From positions 1 to 18,084 of the forward strand of contig SLKB01000281.1 in assembly GCA_007134805.1 (NCBI GenBank): 18,084 nt of DNA, in the 5' to 3' direction. How positions within the stretch are numbered: position 1 is the first letter of the stretch; the number at the start of each line of letters is the position of its first letter. A program made the translations under genes and the position numbers. Shown piece by piece: positions 1 through 8,027 of the stretch. The DNA is from Paracoccaceae bacterium (GTDB taxonomy: Bacteria > Pseudomonadota > Alphaproteobacteria > Rhodobacterales > Rhodobacteraceae). The notes beneath the pieces were generated by a model. The model did not search any database. It saw nothing but the letters and a program-made list of their open reading frames with translations, and was not told the origin of the DNA.

Positions 1-97
1 CGGGTATCGACATCTGCATGTCGATTATCGCGATGACGGCACACGGTTCGACATGCGCATGAGCGGGCCGGTGATCGGGGCGACACTCCGGTTCTGA
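1..97 (+). CDS. C-terminal end of a probable outer-membrane beta-barrel protein (partial)
   Basis: An open frame enters from the left edge (first full codon at position 2) and stops with TGA at 95-97, giving 31 residues. The tail alternates polar and hydrophobic residues, with an acidic turn (DYRDDGTRFD), and ends GATLRF. A C-terminal phenylalanine on an amphipathic strand is the usual signature recognised by the BAM complex in Gram-negative outer-membrane barrels. I infer that this is the last beta-hairpin of an outer-membrane protein. The family cannot be fixed from so short a piece. No clear intrinsic terminator follows it. Confidence 0.5.
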   Translation, partial: GYRHLHVDYRDDGTRFDMRMSGPVIGATLRF

Positions 98-574
98 GCG
101 CCTGACGCAAGATCGCGCGGGACTGGGTGGATGCTGCGGCTGCGCGCCCCTGGCTGGCGCATCCGCTGCCCCGGACAGATCAGCACGTCCTGCGCGCGAC
201 CCTCGCTGATATGGTCGAATTCGGGTGCATCATCGAACCGAAAGGCGCGCATGAGTGCCGCGCGCGGCGAGGCCCTTCACGTGGCCGGGAATATCAAGGC
301 GCGGCAAATCCACCTTGGCACCGAAAGCGAAGTTGGTGGGGTCGAGCTTATTCCATTGCCAGGCGGCTGCAGCATCAATGTGACATCGGGAAATGGTTAG
401 CGTCATTTTGCGCGCCTCTGGAAGCAGAAACTTGTCCTCAGCAGCGCCGGCTGGGTTGGGCATCCAACGGGCGAGTATCTCACAAGACATGTTGGTTCAT
501 GATGGCCCACCTTAGCTCGCGAGAAATTCGCCAAGGACAGGCGGATGCGCGCCGATCTGGAGCGCGAGTTCCTG
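98..574. other. Gap without an intact gene; possible decayed coding sequence
   Basis: This 477-base stretch lies between the end of the left-edge gene and the end of the histidine kinase gene, and holds no convincing complete gene. On the - strand an 86-codon frame (490 down to 230) reads protein-like around residues 25-70, for example CHIDAAAAWQWNKLD and NFAFGAKVDLPRLD. A second frame from about 252 downwards begins MRAFRFDDAPEFDHIS and could continue the first after a frameshift near 240-250. Neither has a good ribosome binding site and I recognise neither family. A + strand frame from 127 runs into the antisense of the kinase and is probably spurious. The simplest reading is a remnant of a small gene or insertion, but this is inference. 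Confidence 0.3.
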
Positions 575-1972
575 TCAGTGCGCACCTGGCAGCCAGATCC
601 GGAATTCCGTACCATCCGCATCGCTGCGGACGAGTTCGAGCCGGCCCCCGTGACCGCGCACCAACTCGGCCGCTATGGCAAGCCCGAGGCCCATCCCCCC
701 CTTGCGCACGCCGCCCTGGAAGGCCTCGAAAAGATGTGTGCGGGCCTTGGGCGGCAGTCCGGGGCCCGTGTCGCTGATCCTGATCGCGACCCCATCGCGG
801 CCCTCATGGCGGGCATCGCGCGCGAGCAGCTCGATTACCCCCGGGGCTTGCGTGGCCTCGATCGCCTGACGTGCATTCCTCACCAGATTAGCGAGCACAC
901 GAAACAATTGTTCGGGGTCGGCGCGCACATGCAGATCAGGGGGCAGATCGGCGGAAAAGCGGATATCCGCCCCCTCGGAGAACGCGAGCTTCTCGTTTTC
1001 GATGACATCCTCGACGAGAGCGGACAGCCGGATGCGCGACAGCCGCGGTGAGGGCTCCTCGGCCTTGCCGAAGGCGAGCGTCGATTCGCACAGGTTGATC
1101 GCGCGTGAAAGCGAGTTCACGAGTTTCGGGGCGGCCCGCTTGACACTCGGATCGCGGCTCATCTCGATTCGGTCGGCAAGCATCGAGGCGGTCGTCAACA
1201 TGTTGCGCAGGTCATGGCTGATCCGCGCCACTGCCCCGCCGAGCTGCGCCAGCCGATCCTTCTGGCGCAAGAGCCCGGTGAGATCGGATTGCAGCGAATG
1301 CAGCGCTTCTTCCGCCTCGCGCAATTCGCGAATACCGGATTGCGGGGTGATGATGCGGCTCGCATCCTGCGGCGCTTCGGCATAATCAGACATGGACCGG
1401 ATCACCCGCCGCATGGGCGCCACAACAAGCGCCTGGATCGACAGATACAGCAGCACGCCCGTGATCACCGAGATCGCCAGCGTCAGCGCAAGGATGCGCC
1501 GGCCATATTCCCACATCTCGACCTGAAGACTGTCGGTATCGAGCGTGATCTCGATCAGCAGGCCGGCCTGTCGGACCGGATCGCCGATCACGCGCACGAT
1601 GCGGGGCTCGCTGCGCAGCATCTCCTGCATTGCGTCGCGCATGAGCATGATCGGCCCCGCTTCGCGCAGATCATAGGTCTCGGCGATGGGTTCCGGGATC
1701 GGCGAGGACAGGATTAACTCGCGCACGGCGTCGCGGCGCAGAACCACATTGTAGACGCCCGCATTCTCGAGCAGTTCGCCCGCAAGCTCTCCGGCGATCG
1801 AGCCATCCGACGCCAGCAGCGCCAACGACGCGATCTGTGCGCGTTCCAGCCGTGCGAGCAGGTATTCCTCGCGGAACCGGGCCATGGACGGGACGAAGAT
1901 CAGCACCTCGGCCAGCAGCACGAAGAGCACCACTAGCCAAAGAAACCGCGCTGACAGAGAGTTCGTAAACAT
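575..1972 (-). CDS. Orphan membrane-bound sensor histidine kinase
   Basis: This 465-residue protein has the layout of a transmembrane two-component sensor. There is an N-terminal membrane helix at about residues 9-28, a periplasmic sensor segment of about 130 residues, a second helix at about 160-183, and a HAMP-like linker. The phosphoacceptor box ISHDLRNML follows with His253. The HATPase_c domain has its N box around 361-370 (LVRNARQAIEA), G1 at D401 (DTGPGLPP) and G2 around 426-432 (GGMGLGL). The usual Pro after the H-box Asn is replaced by Met. The start is supported by AGGGA about 8 bases upstream. The gene is last in the operon, 22 bases after the oxidoreductase, and no response regulator is encoded nearby. 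The ligand is unknown; the operon context suggests redox or envelope stress, which is inference. Confidence 0.93.
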   Translation of the reverse strand: MFTNSLSARFLWLVVLFVLLAEVLIFVPSMARFREEYLLARLERAQIASLALLASDGSIAGELAGELLENAGVYNVVLRRDAVRELILSSPIPEPIAETYDLREAGPIMLMRDAMQEMLRSEPRIVRVIGDPVRQAGLLIEITLDTDSLQVEMWEYGRRILALTLAISVITGVLLYLSIQALVVAPMRRVIRSMSDYAEAPQDASRIITPQSGIRELREAEEALHSLQSDLTGLLRQKDRLAQLGGAVARISHDLRNMLTTASMLADRIEMSRDPSVKRAAPKLVNSLSRAINLCESTLAFGKAEEPSPRLSRIRLSALVEDVIENEKLAFSEGADIRFSADLPPDLHVRADPEQLFRVLANLVRNARQAIEATQAPGVIELLARDARHEGRDGVAIRISDTGPGLPPKARTHLFEAFQGGVRKGGMGLGLAIAAELVRGHGGRLELVRSDADGTEFRIWLPGAH

Positions 1973-1994
1973 GCATCGTCCCTGCGCGTCTGGC

Positions 1995-3386
1995 TCAGGG
2001 CAGCCACCTCTGCACTGTTCTGACCACGCGCTTCACGACAGGATTATCAAAGAGTTTGGGTGAGAAATAGGCCCCGGCCGCGCGTTTGCCAATTTCCGCG
2101 CGCGTCGGATAGGGCAGCACACAGCCGGCGATGGCGCTGAGCTTCAACCGGCTGGCCACGGCAAGCGCCCAGGGCGCCAGTGCCTCGCCTGCGACGGCCC
2201 CGACGATCGTGACACCGACGGGCCGCCCGCCCACGGCCATGAGTTTCAGAAATCCATCCGTGCGGCCCTCGGCCTGAGCGCGATCAATCTGGTCATAACT
2301 GATCTTGTGGACGCTCAGACGGGGGCCGTGCTGCTTGCGCGCGGCGGCTTCGGTCAGCCCGATCTGGGCGAGTTCCGGATCCGTGTAGGTGACCCGGGGG
2401 ATGTGATCACTGCGCGCCCGCGCCGGCAGGCCGAAAAGCATGGACCGGATCACAAGCCCCGCATGATAACCCGCCAGGTGAGTGAACTGCCCCTGGCCTG
2501 CGGCATCGCCTATGGCATAGACGCGGCGATTGGTGCTGCGCAGCCCCGGTCCAACCCTGACGCCGACAGGATCGACTGCGACCCCGGCCTTGTCCAGATC
2601 CAGCTGCTCGAGATTGGGTGCGCGGCCCACGGCGACCAGAAGATGGGTGCCCGTGAAGATTGTGCCGCCCTTGACCTGGCACTCGATCGCGCCCGCCCGC
2701 CCACCGAATGTCTCGACCTCGGCGCGCTCGACCACTTCGACCCCTTCACGGCGCAACTGCTCGATCACGATCTCCGCGGCCTCCCGGTCTTCCCGTGCGA
2801 GCGGCTGCGCCGCGTCGATCACGGTCACGCGGGCACCGAGGCGGCAATGAGCCTGCGCGAGTTCCATCCCGATGGGGCCGGCACCGAGGACCAGCAGATG
2901 GCGCGGGCATTCCGTCAGATCGAAAATCGTCTCGTTGGTGAGGTAGGGCAGCGCCTTGAGCCCCGGAAGGTCGGGCACAAGCGGGCGCGAGCCCGTCGCA
3001 ATGACCACGCGCCGCGCACGGATGCGGGTGTCCTCCACCACGACCTCGGTCGGGCTGGTGAAGCGCGCATAGCCCTGGATGACCTGCACGCCGAGCGCTG
3101 TGAAGCGCTCGGCCGAATCATGGGGCGCAATCGCAGCGATGGTTGCGCGGACATGGGCCATGGCCTCGGCATAGGACTCTGGCCCCGGTTTCGCGCGCAG
3201 ATGCGCCAGTTTCGCTTGTGCAAGCAGCGCCTTCGACGGGACGCAGCCGTAATTCAGGCAATCGCCTCCCATCTTGTGGCCCTCCACAAGCACAACGCGG
3301 GCGCCCATCTGGACGGCGCCTGCCGCGACGGATAGCCCACCAGAGCCGGCGCCAATGATGCAGATATCAGTCGTGATCAACTCCAT
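1995..3386 (-). CDS. FAD-dependent pyridine nucleotide-disulfide oxidoreductase (mercuric reductase/Lpd-like)
   Basis: This 463-residue class I flavoprotein disulfide reductase has an FAD-binding GAGSGG at residues 12-17 and the redox-active disulfide GGDCLNYGCVPSK (Cys43, Cys48). A second Rossmann motif, LGAGPIGME, lies at about 167-175, and the FAD-closing motif AIGDAAG at 291-297. The C-terminal dimerisation domain follows. The acidic residue after the second Rossmann strand (VTVIDA) favours NAD(H) over NADP(H). In dihydrolipoamide dehydrogenase a His-Pro-Thr-x-x-Glu dyad completes the active site; here the motif reads YPTRAE, so Tyr426 replaces the His and Glu431 is kept. There is no N-terminal metal-binding domain and no C-terminal vicinal Cys pair as in true MerA, so mercury reduction is not supported. 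The substrate is unknown. The gene sits 39 bases downstream of the TVP38 gene, and such proteins are also known fused to TVP38 domains. Confidence 0.93.
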   Translation of the reverse strand: MELITTDICIIGAGSGGLSVAAGAVQMGARVVLVEGHKMGGDCLNYGCVPSKALLAQAKLAHLRAKPGPESYAEAMAHVRATIAAIAPHDSAERFTALGVQVIQGYARFTSPTEVVVEDTRIRARRVVIATGSRPLVPDLPGLKALPYLTNETIFDLTECPRHLLVLGAGPIGMELAQAHCRLGARVTVIDAAQPLAREDREAAEIVIEQLRREGVEVVERAEVETFGGRAGAIECQVKGGTIFTGTHLLVAVGRAPNLEQLDLDKAGVAVDPVGVRVGPGLRSTNRRVYAIGDAAGQGQFTHLAGYHAGLVIRSMLFGLPARARSDHIPRVTYTDPELAQIGLTEAAARKQHGPRLSVHKISYDQIDRAQAEGRTDGFLKLMAVGGRPVGVTIVGAVAGEALAPWALAVASRLKLSAIAGCVLPYPTRAEIGKRAAGAYFSPKLFDNPVVKRVVRTVQRWLP

Positions 3387-3425
3387 TCGGAGAACCCTTC
3401 ATTCGCTGGATCGGGACGGGGGCGC

Positions 3426-4163
3426 TCAGGCGCGCGGCGCGTCGCGCCAATCACGCCAGGCCCGGTGCAGGACGGGCAACATGGCGAGCGCCGCAAGGCC
3501 GAGAAGCGGGCCAAGGATATGCGGCTCGAAGATGATCCCGAGATTCGGGGTTTCGTCGCGCGCGAACACTTCAGCCAGACCCACCCCCACCCAGGTGTAG
3601 ACAATGCCGCCGGGAATTATGCCGACTAAGGTTGCCAGCGCAAAGACCCGCAAGCGCACCCCGATCAGGGCGGGAACCACATTGACCAGCCAGAACGGCA
3701 AGATCGGCATCAACCGCAACGAGAAGATGACCGAGAATTCGTTGTCGCGTATGCCCTCGGTCAAGCGTTTCAGGTGCCCCTCGCTTGCGTCGATCTTCGA
3801 GGTCACCCGGTGTCCCAGCCCCGCACGCACAGCAAGAAAGATCAGGACCGCCCCGATGGTCGCTGAAATGACATTCATCAACGCGCCCGGAAAGAGCCCG
3901 AACAGGAACCCCCCGGTCAACGAGGCCGGCAAGGTTCCCGGCAGCGAGAACGCGACGATCAGCACATAGGCGAGCATGAAGACCAGCGCTGCCGTGAGAT
4001 AATGCGCATCGCGAAAGGCGAGCAGGACCTTGCGGTTTTCGCGCAGGGTTTCGAAATTGAGATACTCGCCAAGCGCGACCACCCCGACCACTGCAACAAG
4101 CAGGATCAGGACGAGGGGGAGCAGGCGACGCAGCGCGCCGACACGCGGTCTGGGGTCCGACAC
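3426..4163 (-). CDS. TVP38/TMEM64 family membrane protein (DedA/SNARE-associated Golgi superfamily)
   Basis: This 245-residue polytopic inner-membrane protein has hydrophobic segments beginning with [19 protein letters not shown] near the N-terminus. The family-typical re-entrant region [17 protein letters not shown] and the second conserved loop [19 protein letters not shown] follow, then a C-terminal membrane helix and a basic tail. The family is thought to act in lipid transport or scrambling, or in small-molecule passage, but its substrate is not settled. I chose the GTG at 4161-4163 because GGAG lies 7 bases upstream. The frame extends to an ATG at 4292, but those 43 residues look non-native. 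This is the first gene of a - strand operon with the oxidoreductase and the sensor kinase. It is divergent from rpmH. Confidence 0.88.
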   Translation of the reverse strand: MSDPRPRVGALRRLLPLVLILLVAVVGVVALGEYLNFETLRENRKVLLAFRDAHYLTAALVFMLAYVLIVAFSLPGTLPASLTGGFLFGLFPGALMNVISATIGAVLIFLAVRAGLGHRVTSKIDASEGHLKRLTEGIRDNEFSVIFSLRLMPILPFWLVNVVPALIGVRLRVFALATLVGIIPGGIVYTWVGVGLAEVFARDETPNLGIIFEPHILGPLLGLAALAMLPVLHRAWRDWRDAPRA

Positions 4164-4319
4164 AGCTTTTCTCCAGATCCAGTTCCTTGCGAAGTTTAAC
4201 GCATTCACATCCCTCTGCGCTACCTGTGCTGGGATGCTATCGCTCCTTACTGTGGCGCTCACGCAGACGTGACACCTCAGAAACTCGACCATATCGCGCG
4301 GATTTCAAGGTCAGGCGAA

Positions 4320-4348
4320 TTGACTCGCGTCCGTCCCCTCGTTACAGC
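4320..4348 (+). promoter_or_regulatory. Candidate sigma-70 promoter for rpmH-rnpA
   Basis: TTGACT (4320-4325) is followed by a 17-base spacer and TACAGC (4343-4348). The -35 element matches five of six consensus bases and the spacing is ideal. The -10 element matches three of six, which is common in alphaproteobacteria. It lies about 70 bases before the rpmH start in the divergent spacer. The remainder of 4164-4417 shows no other clear signal, and no DnaA boxes were seen. Confidence 0.5.
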
Positions 4349-4417
4349 ACAGCTCTGGTTTTGAACGGGGCCGCGTCCGAATGGATGCCGGCTGCGCCAA
4401 CTGTAAGGAATGGAGCG

Positions 4418-4552
4418 ATGAAGCGCACCTATCAACCGAGCAACCTTGTCCGCAAGCGGCGGCACGGATTCCGCGCGCGGATGGCCACGAAGGCCGGGCG
4501 CAAGATCCTGAATGCACGCCGCCGGATCGGGCGCAAGAAGCTTTCGGCTTGA
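4418..4552 (+). CDS. rpmH: 50S ribosomal protein L34
   Basis: This is a 44-residue, extremely basic protein that opens [20 protein letters not shown] and ends GRKKLSA. Sequence and length match bacterial L34, a component of the large ribosomal subunit. AAGGA at 4405-4409 sits 8 bases before the ATG. It heads the conserved rpmH-rnpA-yidD cluster. A short hairpin separates it from rnpA. Confidence 0.99.
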   Translation: MKRTYQPSNLVRKRRHGFRARMATKAGRKILNARRRIGRKKLSA

Positions 4553-4559
4553 CGATGCT

Positions 4560-4576
4560 GACCCGCAAGGCGGGTC
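4560..4576 (+). repeat. Perfect 7-bp stem-loop between rpmH and rnpA
   Basis: GACCCGC (4560-4566) pairs exactly with GCGGGTC (4570-4576) across a 3-base AAG loop, starting 7 bases after the rpmH stop. No T-run follows, so it is not a canonical intrinsic terminator. It could stabilise the rpmH transcript end, act as a processing or attenuation site, or cover the rnpA initiation region. The function is inferred from position only. Confidence 0.5.
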
Positions 4577-4583
4577 GTCTATC

Positions 4584-5021
4584 ATGGTCATGACCTGTTC
4601 GGGATCTTCGGTCGCGCAATCCAGCCCTGACGCTGCCCCGGCAGCGGCGCTGGATATGGAGCATCGGGAAGAACCCACGGTCACGACACTGAAGAGTCGG
4701 CGCGATTTCCTGCGCGTCGCTCAGGGGTATCGTGTGCCCTGCCCCGGCTTCCTGCTTCAGGCCCGCCGGCAAGTCGCGCAGGACGGTCCAGCGCGCGTTG
4801 GCTTCACCTGTTCGAAGAAGATCGGCAATGCCGTGACCCGGAACCGCGCCAAGCGACGGTTGCGCGAAATTGCGCGCGCGGTGCTGCCGCAGGCAGGGCA
4901 GGCCGGTTGGGATTACGTGCTGGTCGGACGACCTGGCACAACAGTCTTGCGCGATTTCAAGGCCATGCGCGGCGATCTAGAACGGGCCCTGCGTAGAGTG
5001 CATGGGAAGGATCCGCTGTGA
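4584..5021 (+). CDS. rnpA: Ribonuclease P protein component
   Basis: This is the small basic protein subunit of RNase P, which helps the catalytic RNA process the 5' ends of tRNA precursors. The family signature is clear: [10 protein letters not shown] at the start of the domain, [25 protein letters not shown] containing the RNR motif, and [11 protein letters not shown]. The start is uncertain. ATG at 4584 gives 145 residues with a low-complexity N-terminal extension. ATG at 4656 gives 121 residues and is closer to the core domain. Neither has a strong ribosome binding site, and the best purine run before 4584 lies inside the hairpin. The stop overlaps the yidD start by 4 bases (GTGA). Confidence 0.95.
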   Translation: MVMTCSGSSVAQSSPDAAPAAALDMEHREEPTVTTLKSRRDFLRVAQGYRVPCPGFLLQARRQVAQDGPARVGFTCSKKIGNAVTRNRAKRRLREIARAVLPQAGQAGWDYVLVGRPGTTVLRDFKAMRGDLERALRRVHGKDPL

Positions 5022-5287
5022 CCCCTCTCGCATGGTTGCTCTCGCTGCCAGTGCGGCTCTATCAGATCACTTTGAGCCCTTGGGTCGGTCACGGCTGCAG
5101 GTTTCAGCCGACCTGCTCGGCCTATGCTCTTGATGCGCTGGCCCGCCACGGCGGCGTGCGCGGCGCCGCGCTTACCTTGCGCAGGCTCGGGCGGTGCCAC
5201 CCCTGGGGTGGCTCGGGATATGATCCGGTGCCGGGCGCGGATCCTGCGCATGATGCGCGCTTGAACCCCCAAAGCCGCAGGAATTAG
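5018..5287 (+). CDS. yidD: Membrane protein insertion efficiency factor YidD
   Basis: This 89-residue protein carries the family motifs: [20 protein letters not shown] followed by [12 protein letters not shown], then [17 protein letters not shown]. YidD is a small membrane-associated protein that assists YidC-dependent insertion. It starts with GTG at 5018 inside the rnpA stop, with GGAAGGA 6 bases upstream, so it is probably translationally coupled to rnpA. It is followed by ttcA after 4 bases. The position between rnpA and yidC is the usual one, except that ttcA is interposed. Confidence 0.97.
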   Translation: MTPLAWLLSLPVRLYQITLSPWVGHGCRFQPTCSAYALDALARHGGVRGAALTLRRLGRCHPWGGSGYDPVPGADPAHDARLNPQSRRN

Positions 5288-5291
5288 GCCC

Positions 5292-6158
5292 ATGCGTCAC
5301 GAGTTGGACGATTTGCCGCGCGTTCTGGCAAATGCCCCTGACACGACCGAATTTCGCAAACTGCGCAAGCGCATCATCCGCGACACGCGCACCGCGATCG
5401 AGCAATACGGCATGGCCCGCGCGGGTGAACGCTGGCTGGTCTGCATGTCGGGCGGCAAGGACAGCTACACACTTCTTGCCGCACTGATCGAGTTGAAATG
5501 GCGCGGGCTTCTGCCGGTCGACCTGCTGGCCTGCAACCTCGATCAGGGACAACCCGGCTTCCCGGCGACCGTGTTGCCGGATTTCCTGACGCGCATGCAA
5601 GTGCCGCATCGCATCGAGTATCAGGACACCTACTCGATTGTCATGGACAAGGTCCCGCAAGGCCGAACCTATTGCGCGCTGTGCTCACGCCTCCGGCGGG
5701 GCAACCTCTACCGGATTGCGCGCGAAGAAGGCTGTTCTGCCGTTGTGCTCGGCCATCACCGCGACGATCTGCTCGAGACGTTCTTCATGAACCTCTTCCA
5801 TGGCGGGCGGCTTGCGACCATGCCGCCCAAGCTTGTCAACGAGGAGGGGGATCTGTTTGTCCATCGCCCGCTCGCATTCGTTGCCGAAGCCGATTGCGAC
5901 CGGTTTGCCCGCGCGATGGGGTTTCCGATTATCCCCTGTGACCTCTGCGGCAGTCAGGACGGGCTTCAGCGCATGCAGATCAAGGCAATGCTCGATGAGT
6001 GGGAGCGCCGCAGCCCCGGCCGGCGCAACGTGATGTTCCGGGCCCTGATGAACACGCGGCCCTCTCATCTGCCCGATCCCGCCTTGTTCGATTTCCTTGC
6101 GCTGGCCCGGCAAGAGGACAATACGACCGAACCGGCCAGTGAACCGACCGCGATGTGA
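5292..6158 (+). CDS. ttcA: tRNA 2-thiocytidine(32) synthetase TtcA
   Basis: This 288-residue ATP-dependent sulfurtransferase thiolates cytidine 32 in certain tRNAs. It has the PP-loop SGGKDS (residues 53-58), the central CALC pair (Cys128, Cys131), and the downstream IPCDLCGSQ motif (Cys216, Cys219). In the family the CxxC pair and one distal Cys hold a 4Fe-4S cluster. The conserved tail around [12 protein letters not shown] is intact. The start has AGGA about 9 bases upstream. The C-terminal 15 or so residues beyond the core are low complexity. It follows yidD closely and probably shares its transcript. The gene is intact. Confidence 0.97.
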   Translation: MRHELDDLPRVLANAPDTTEFRKLRKRIIRDTRTAIEQYGMARAGERWLVCMSGGKDSYTLLAALIELKWRGLLPVDLLACNLDQGQPGFPATVLPDFLTRMQVPHRIEYQDTYSIVMDKVPQGRTYCALCSRLRRGNLYRIAREEGCSAVVLGHHRDDLLETFFMNLFHGGRLATMPPKLVNEEGDLFVHRPLAFVAEADCDRFARAMGFPIIPCDLCGSQDGLQRMQIKAMLDEWERRSPGRRNVMFRALMNTRPSHLPDPALFDFLALARQEDNTTEPASEPTAM

Positions 6159-6177
6159 TCGCCCGAACGGGCCGATC
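6157..6177 (+). repeat. Bulged stem-loop after ttcA
   Basis: GATCGCCC pairs with GGGCCGATC around a GAAC loop, with one unpaired C, overlapping the ttcA stop. It is followed by CCGGGAAAA rather than a T-run. It may mark the 3' end of a processed transcript or slow downstream readthrough, but it does not meet the criteria for an intrinsic terminator. Confidence 0.35.
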
Positions 6178-6190
6178 CCGGGAAAATCGC

Positions 6191-6219
6191 TTGACCTTTG
6201 CAGTCGGCTTCTGTTGAAC
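6191..6219 (+). promoter_or_regulatory. Weak candidate promoter for yidC
   Basis: TTGACC (6191-6196) has a good -35 match. A 17-base spacer leads to TTGAAC (6214-6219), which matches only three -10 positions. It lies 39 bases before the yidC start in the 99-base gap after ttcA. It is offered as a candidate only. Confidence 0.3.
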
Positions 6220-6257
6220 CGGCCCCGACACTCGATACGACAGGATACGGGCGCTTC

Positions 6258-8027
6258 ATGGACGAACAGAACAGAAATCTGCTCATGGCCTTTGCCCTCA
6301 GCCTGATGGTGCTGGTGGTCTGGATGTGGATGTTCCCACCGCCCGAGCCGACACCACAAGAGGCCGCGGACGTCACCGAATTGCCCATGGCCGAGGACGG
6401 GCGCACGCAGACGATGGCCGATGCCGAGCGCGACGAGCCGGGCGAAGAGCTGCCCCGGATCGACATCGATACCGTGCGCGTCGTAGGCTCGATCAATCTG
6501 CGAGGGGGCCGGATCGACGAGTTGTCGCTGCGCGATTACCGCCAAAGCGTCGAGCCGGGCTCGGATATCGTCCAGCTACTCAAGCCCGAGGAGATGAACG
6601 AGGCGTTCTACGCGCTCTATGGCTGGCGCCCCGGGCGCGACATGAGTTGGGACGAAGTTCCTGGCGCGCAGACACCGTGGCAGCTTGTCGAGGGCGAGCG
6701 GTTGGGCGTGGGCAGCCCGGTGACGCTTGAATGGACCAATTCTCTCGGGTTGCGCTTCACGCAGCGCTTCGAGATCGATGAGAATTTCATGTTCACGGTC
6801 ACACAGGCAGTGGAAAACGAGAGCGACGCCACCGCCCGCCTGGCGCCCTACGGGCTTCTGTCACGCCATGGCGAGCCCTCGGATCTCGAGAATTTCTTCA
6901 TCAGTCACGAGGGGTTCATCGAGGTTGCCGATGGCCGGCTCAGTGAAGACAGCTACCGCAATATCCGCGACCTGCGTTTTGAAGAGCGCGAGAACACGAA
7001 TGCCCGCGTCACCGAAATCAGCGAGAACGGTTGGGTCGGGATCACGGACAAGTATTGGATGGCGACCCTGATCCCGCAACCGGGCCAGGCGTTCAACGCT
7101 GTCTCACGCTACGTGCCCTCGCGCGATGTCTATCAGACACGCGCCGACATGCCCACGATGACTATCGGGCCGGGCGAGCGCGATGAAGTCCAGACCATGC
7201 TTTTCGCGGGCGCCAAGGAATGGTCCGTGATCCGCGCCTACGAGCGCGAGCAGGGCATCGACCGTTTCATCGATGCAATCGACTGGGGCTGGTTCTTCTT
7301 CCTCACGAAGCCGATCTTCGCGACGCTCTACTTCATCAATGGCGTCATCGGGAACATGGGCTGGGCGATCATCACGCTGACGCTGCTAATCAAGGCAATC
7401 CTTCTGCCGCTTGCGTGGAAATCCTATGTCTCGATGGCGAAGATGAAGGAATTGCAGCCCGAGATGATGGCGATCAAGGAGCGCGCGGGCGACGATCGCC
7501 AAAAGATGCAGCAGGAGATGATGAAGCTCTACAAGGACAAGAAGGTGAACCCGGCCGCGGGCTGCCTTCCGATCCTGTTGCAAATCCCGATTTTCTTCTC
7601 GCTCTACAAGGTGATCTTCGTCACGATCGATCTGCGCCATGCGGAATGGTTTGGGGTGTTCAATGACCTCTCGGCGCCGGATCCGACCTCGATTATGAAC
7701 CTGTTCGGCCTCTTGCCCTTTGCCGCGCCGCATCCCGACAGCATCCTGTCGCTGATCTTCATCGGGATTCTGCCGATCTTCCTCGGCGTGTCGATGTGGC
7801 TGCAGATGAAGCTCAACCCGACCCCGACCGAACCGATCCAGCAGGCCGTGATGACCTGGATGCCGTGGATCTTCATGTTCATGCTGGGCTGGTTTGCGTC
7901 GGGGCTGGTGCTCTACTGGATTGCGAACAACGTGATCACCTTCGCGCAGCAATATTCCATCATGGCGATGAACGGGCACCGACCGGATATACTCGGCAAT
8001 ATCTTTTCGAAGAAGAAAAAGACCTGA
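6258..8027 (+). CDS. yidC: Membrane protein insertase YidC
   Basis: This 589-residue inner-membrane insertase/foldase works alone and with SecYEG. An uncleaved N-terminal helix (about 9-27) is followed by a large periplasmic domain (about 60-330). The conserved 60KD_IMP core follows at about 345-570 with five membrane segments, including the cytoplasmic hairpin KSYVSMAKMKELQPEM. The groove position that is Arg in E. coli YidC is Lys379 here, so the positive charge is kept. The C-terminus ends in a basic KKKK tail. I chose the ATG at 6258 because it begins just before MDEQNRNLLMAFALS; the ribosome binding site is weak. The TGA overlaps the next gene's ATG by one base. Confidence 0.98.
   Translation: MDEQNRNLLMAFALSLMVLVVWMWMFPPPEPTPQEAADVTELPMAEDGRTQTMADAERDEPGEELPRIDIDTVRVVGSINLRGGRIDELSLRDYRQSVEPGSDIVQLLKPEEMNEAFYALYGWRPGRDMSWDEVPGAQTPWQLVEGERLGVGSPVTLEWTNSLGLRFTQRFEIDENFMFTVTQAVENESDATARLAPYGLLSRHGEPSDLENFFISHEGFIEVADGRLSEDSYRNIRDLRFEERENTNARVTEISENGWVGITDKYWMATLIPQPGQAFNAVSRYVPSRDVYQTRADMPTMTIGPGERDEVQTMLFAGAKEWSVIRAYEREQGIDRFIDAIDWGWFFFLTKPIFATLYFINGVIGNMGWAIITLTLLIKAILLPLAWKSYVSMAKMKELQPEMMAIKERAGDDRQKMQQEMMKLYKDKKVNPAAGCLPILLQIPIFFSLYKVIFVTIDLRHAEWFGVFNDLSAPDPTSIMNLFGLLPFAAPHPDSILSLIFIGILPIFLGVSMWLQMKLNPTPTEPIQQAVMTWMPWIFMFMLGWFASGLVLYWIANNVITFAQQYSIMAMNGHRPDILGNIFSKKKKT

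Noticed and set aside
127..777. 216-codon + strand frame covering the left gap
   Set aside because: It runs 200 bases into the antisense of the histidine kinase, lacks a ribosome binding site and has no recognisable domain.
2307..3335. 342-codon open frame on the + strand
   Set aside because: It mirrors the FAD oxidoreductase and has no protein-like motif.
1995..3386. Calling the oxidoreductase mercuric reductase (merA)
   Set aside because: There is no N-terminal heavy-metal domain, no C-terminal Cys pair and no mer neighbours.
4164..4292. N-terminal extension of the TVP38 gene to an upstream ATG
   Set aside because: The extra 43 residues do not resemble the family, while the GTG at 4163 has a well-placed GGAG.
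6157..6177. Intrinsic terminator after ttcA
   Set aside because: The stem is bulged and no T-run follows; it is kept only as a stem-loop.
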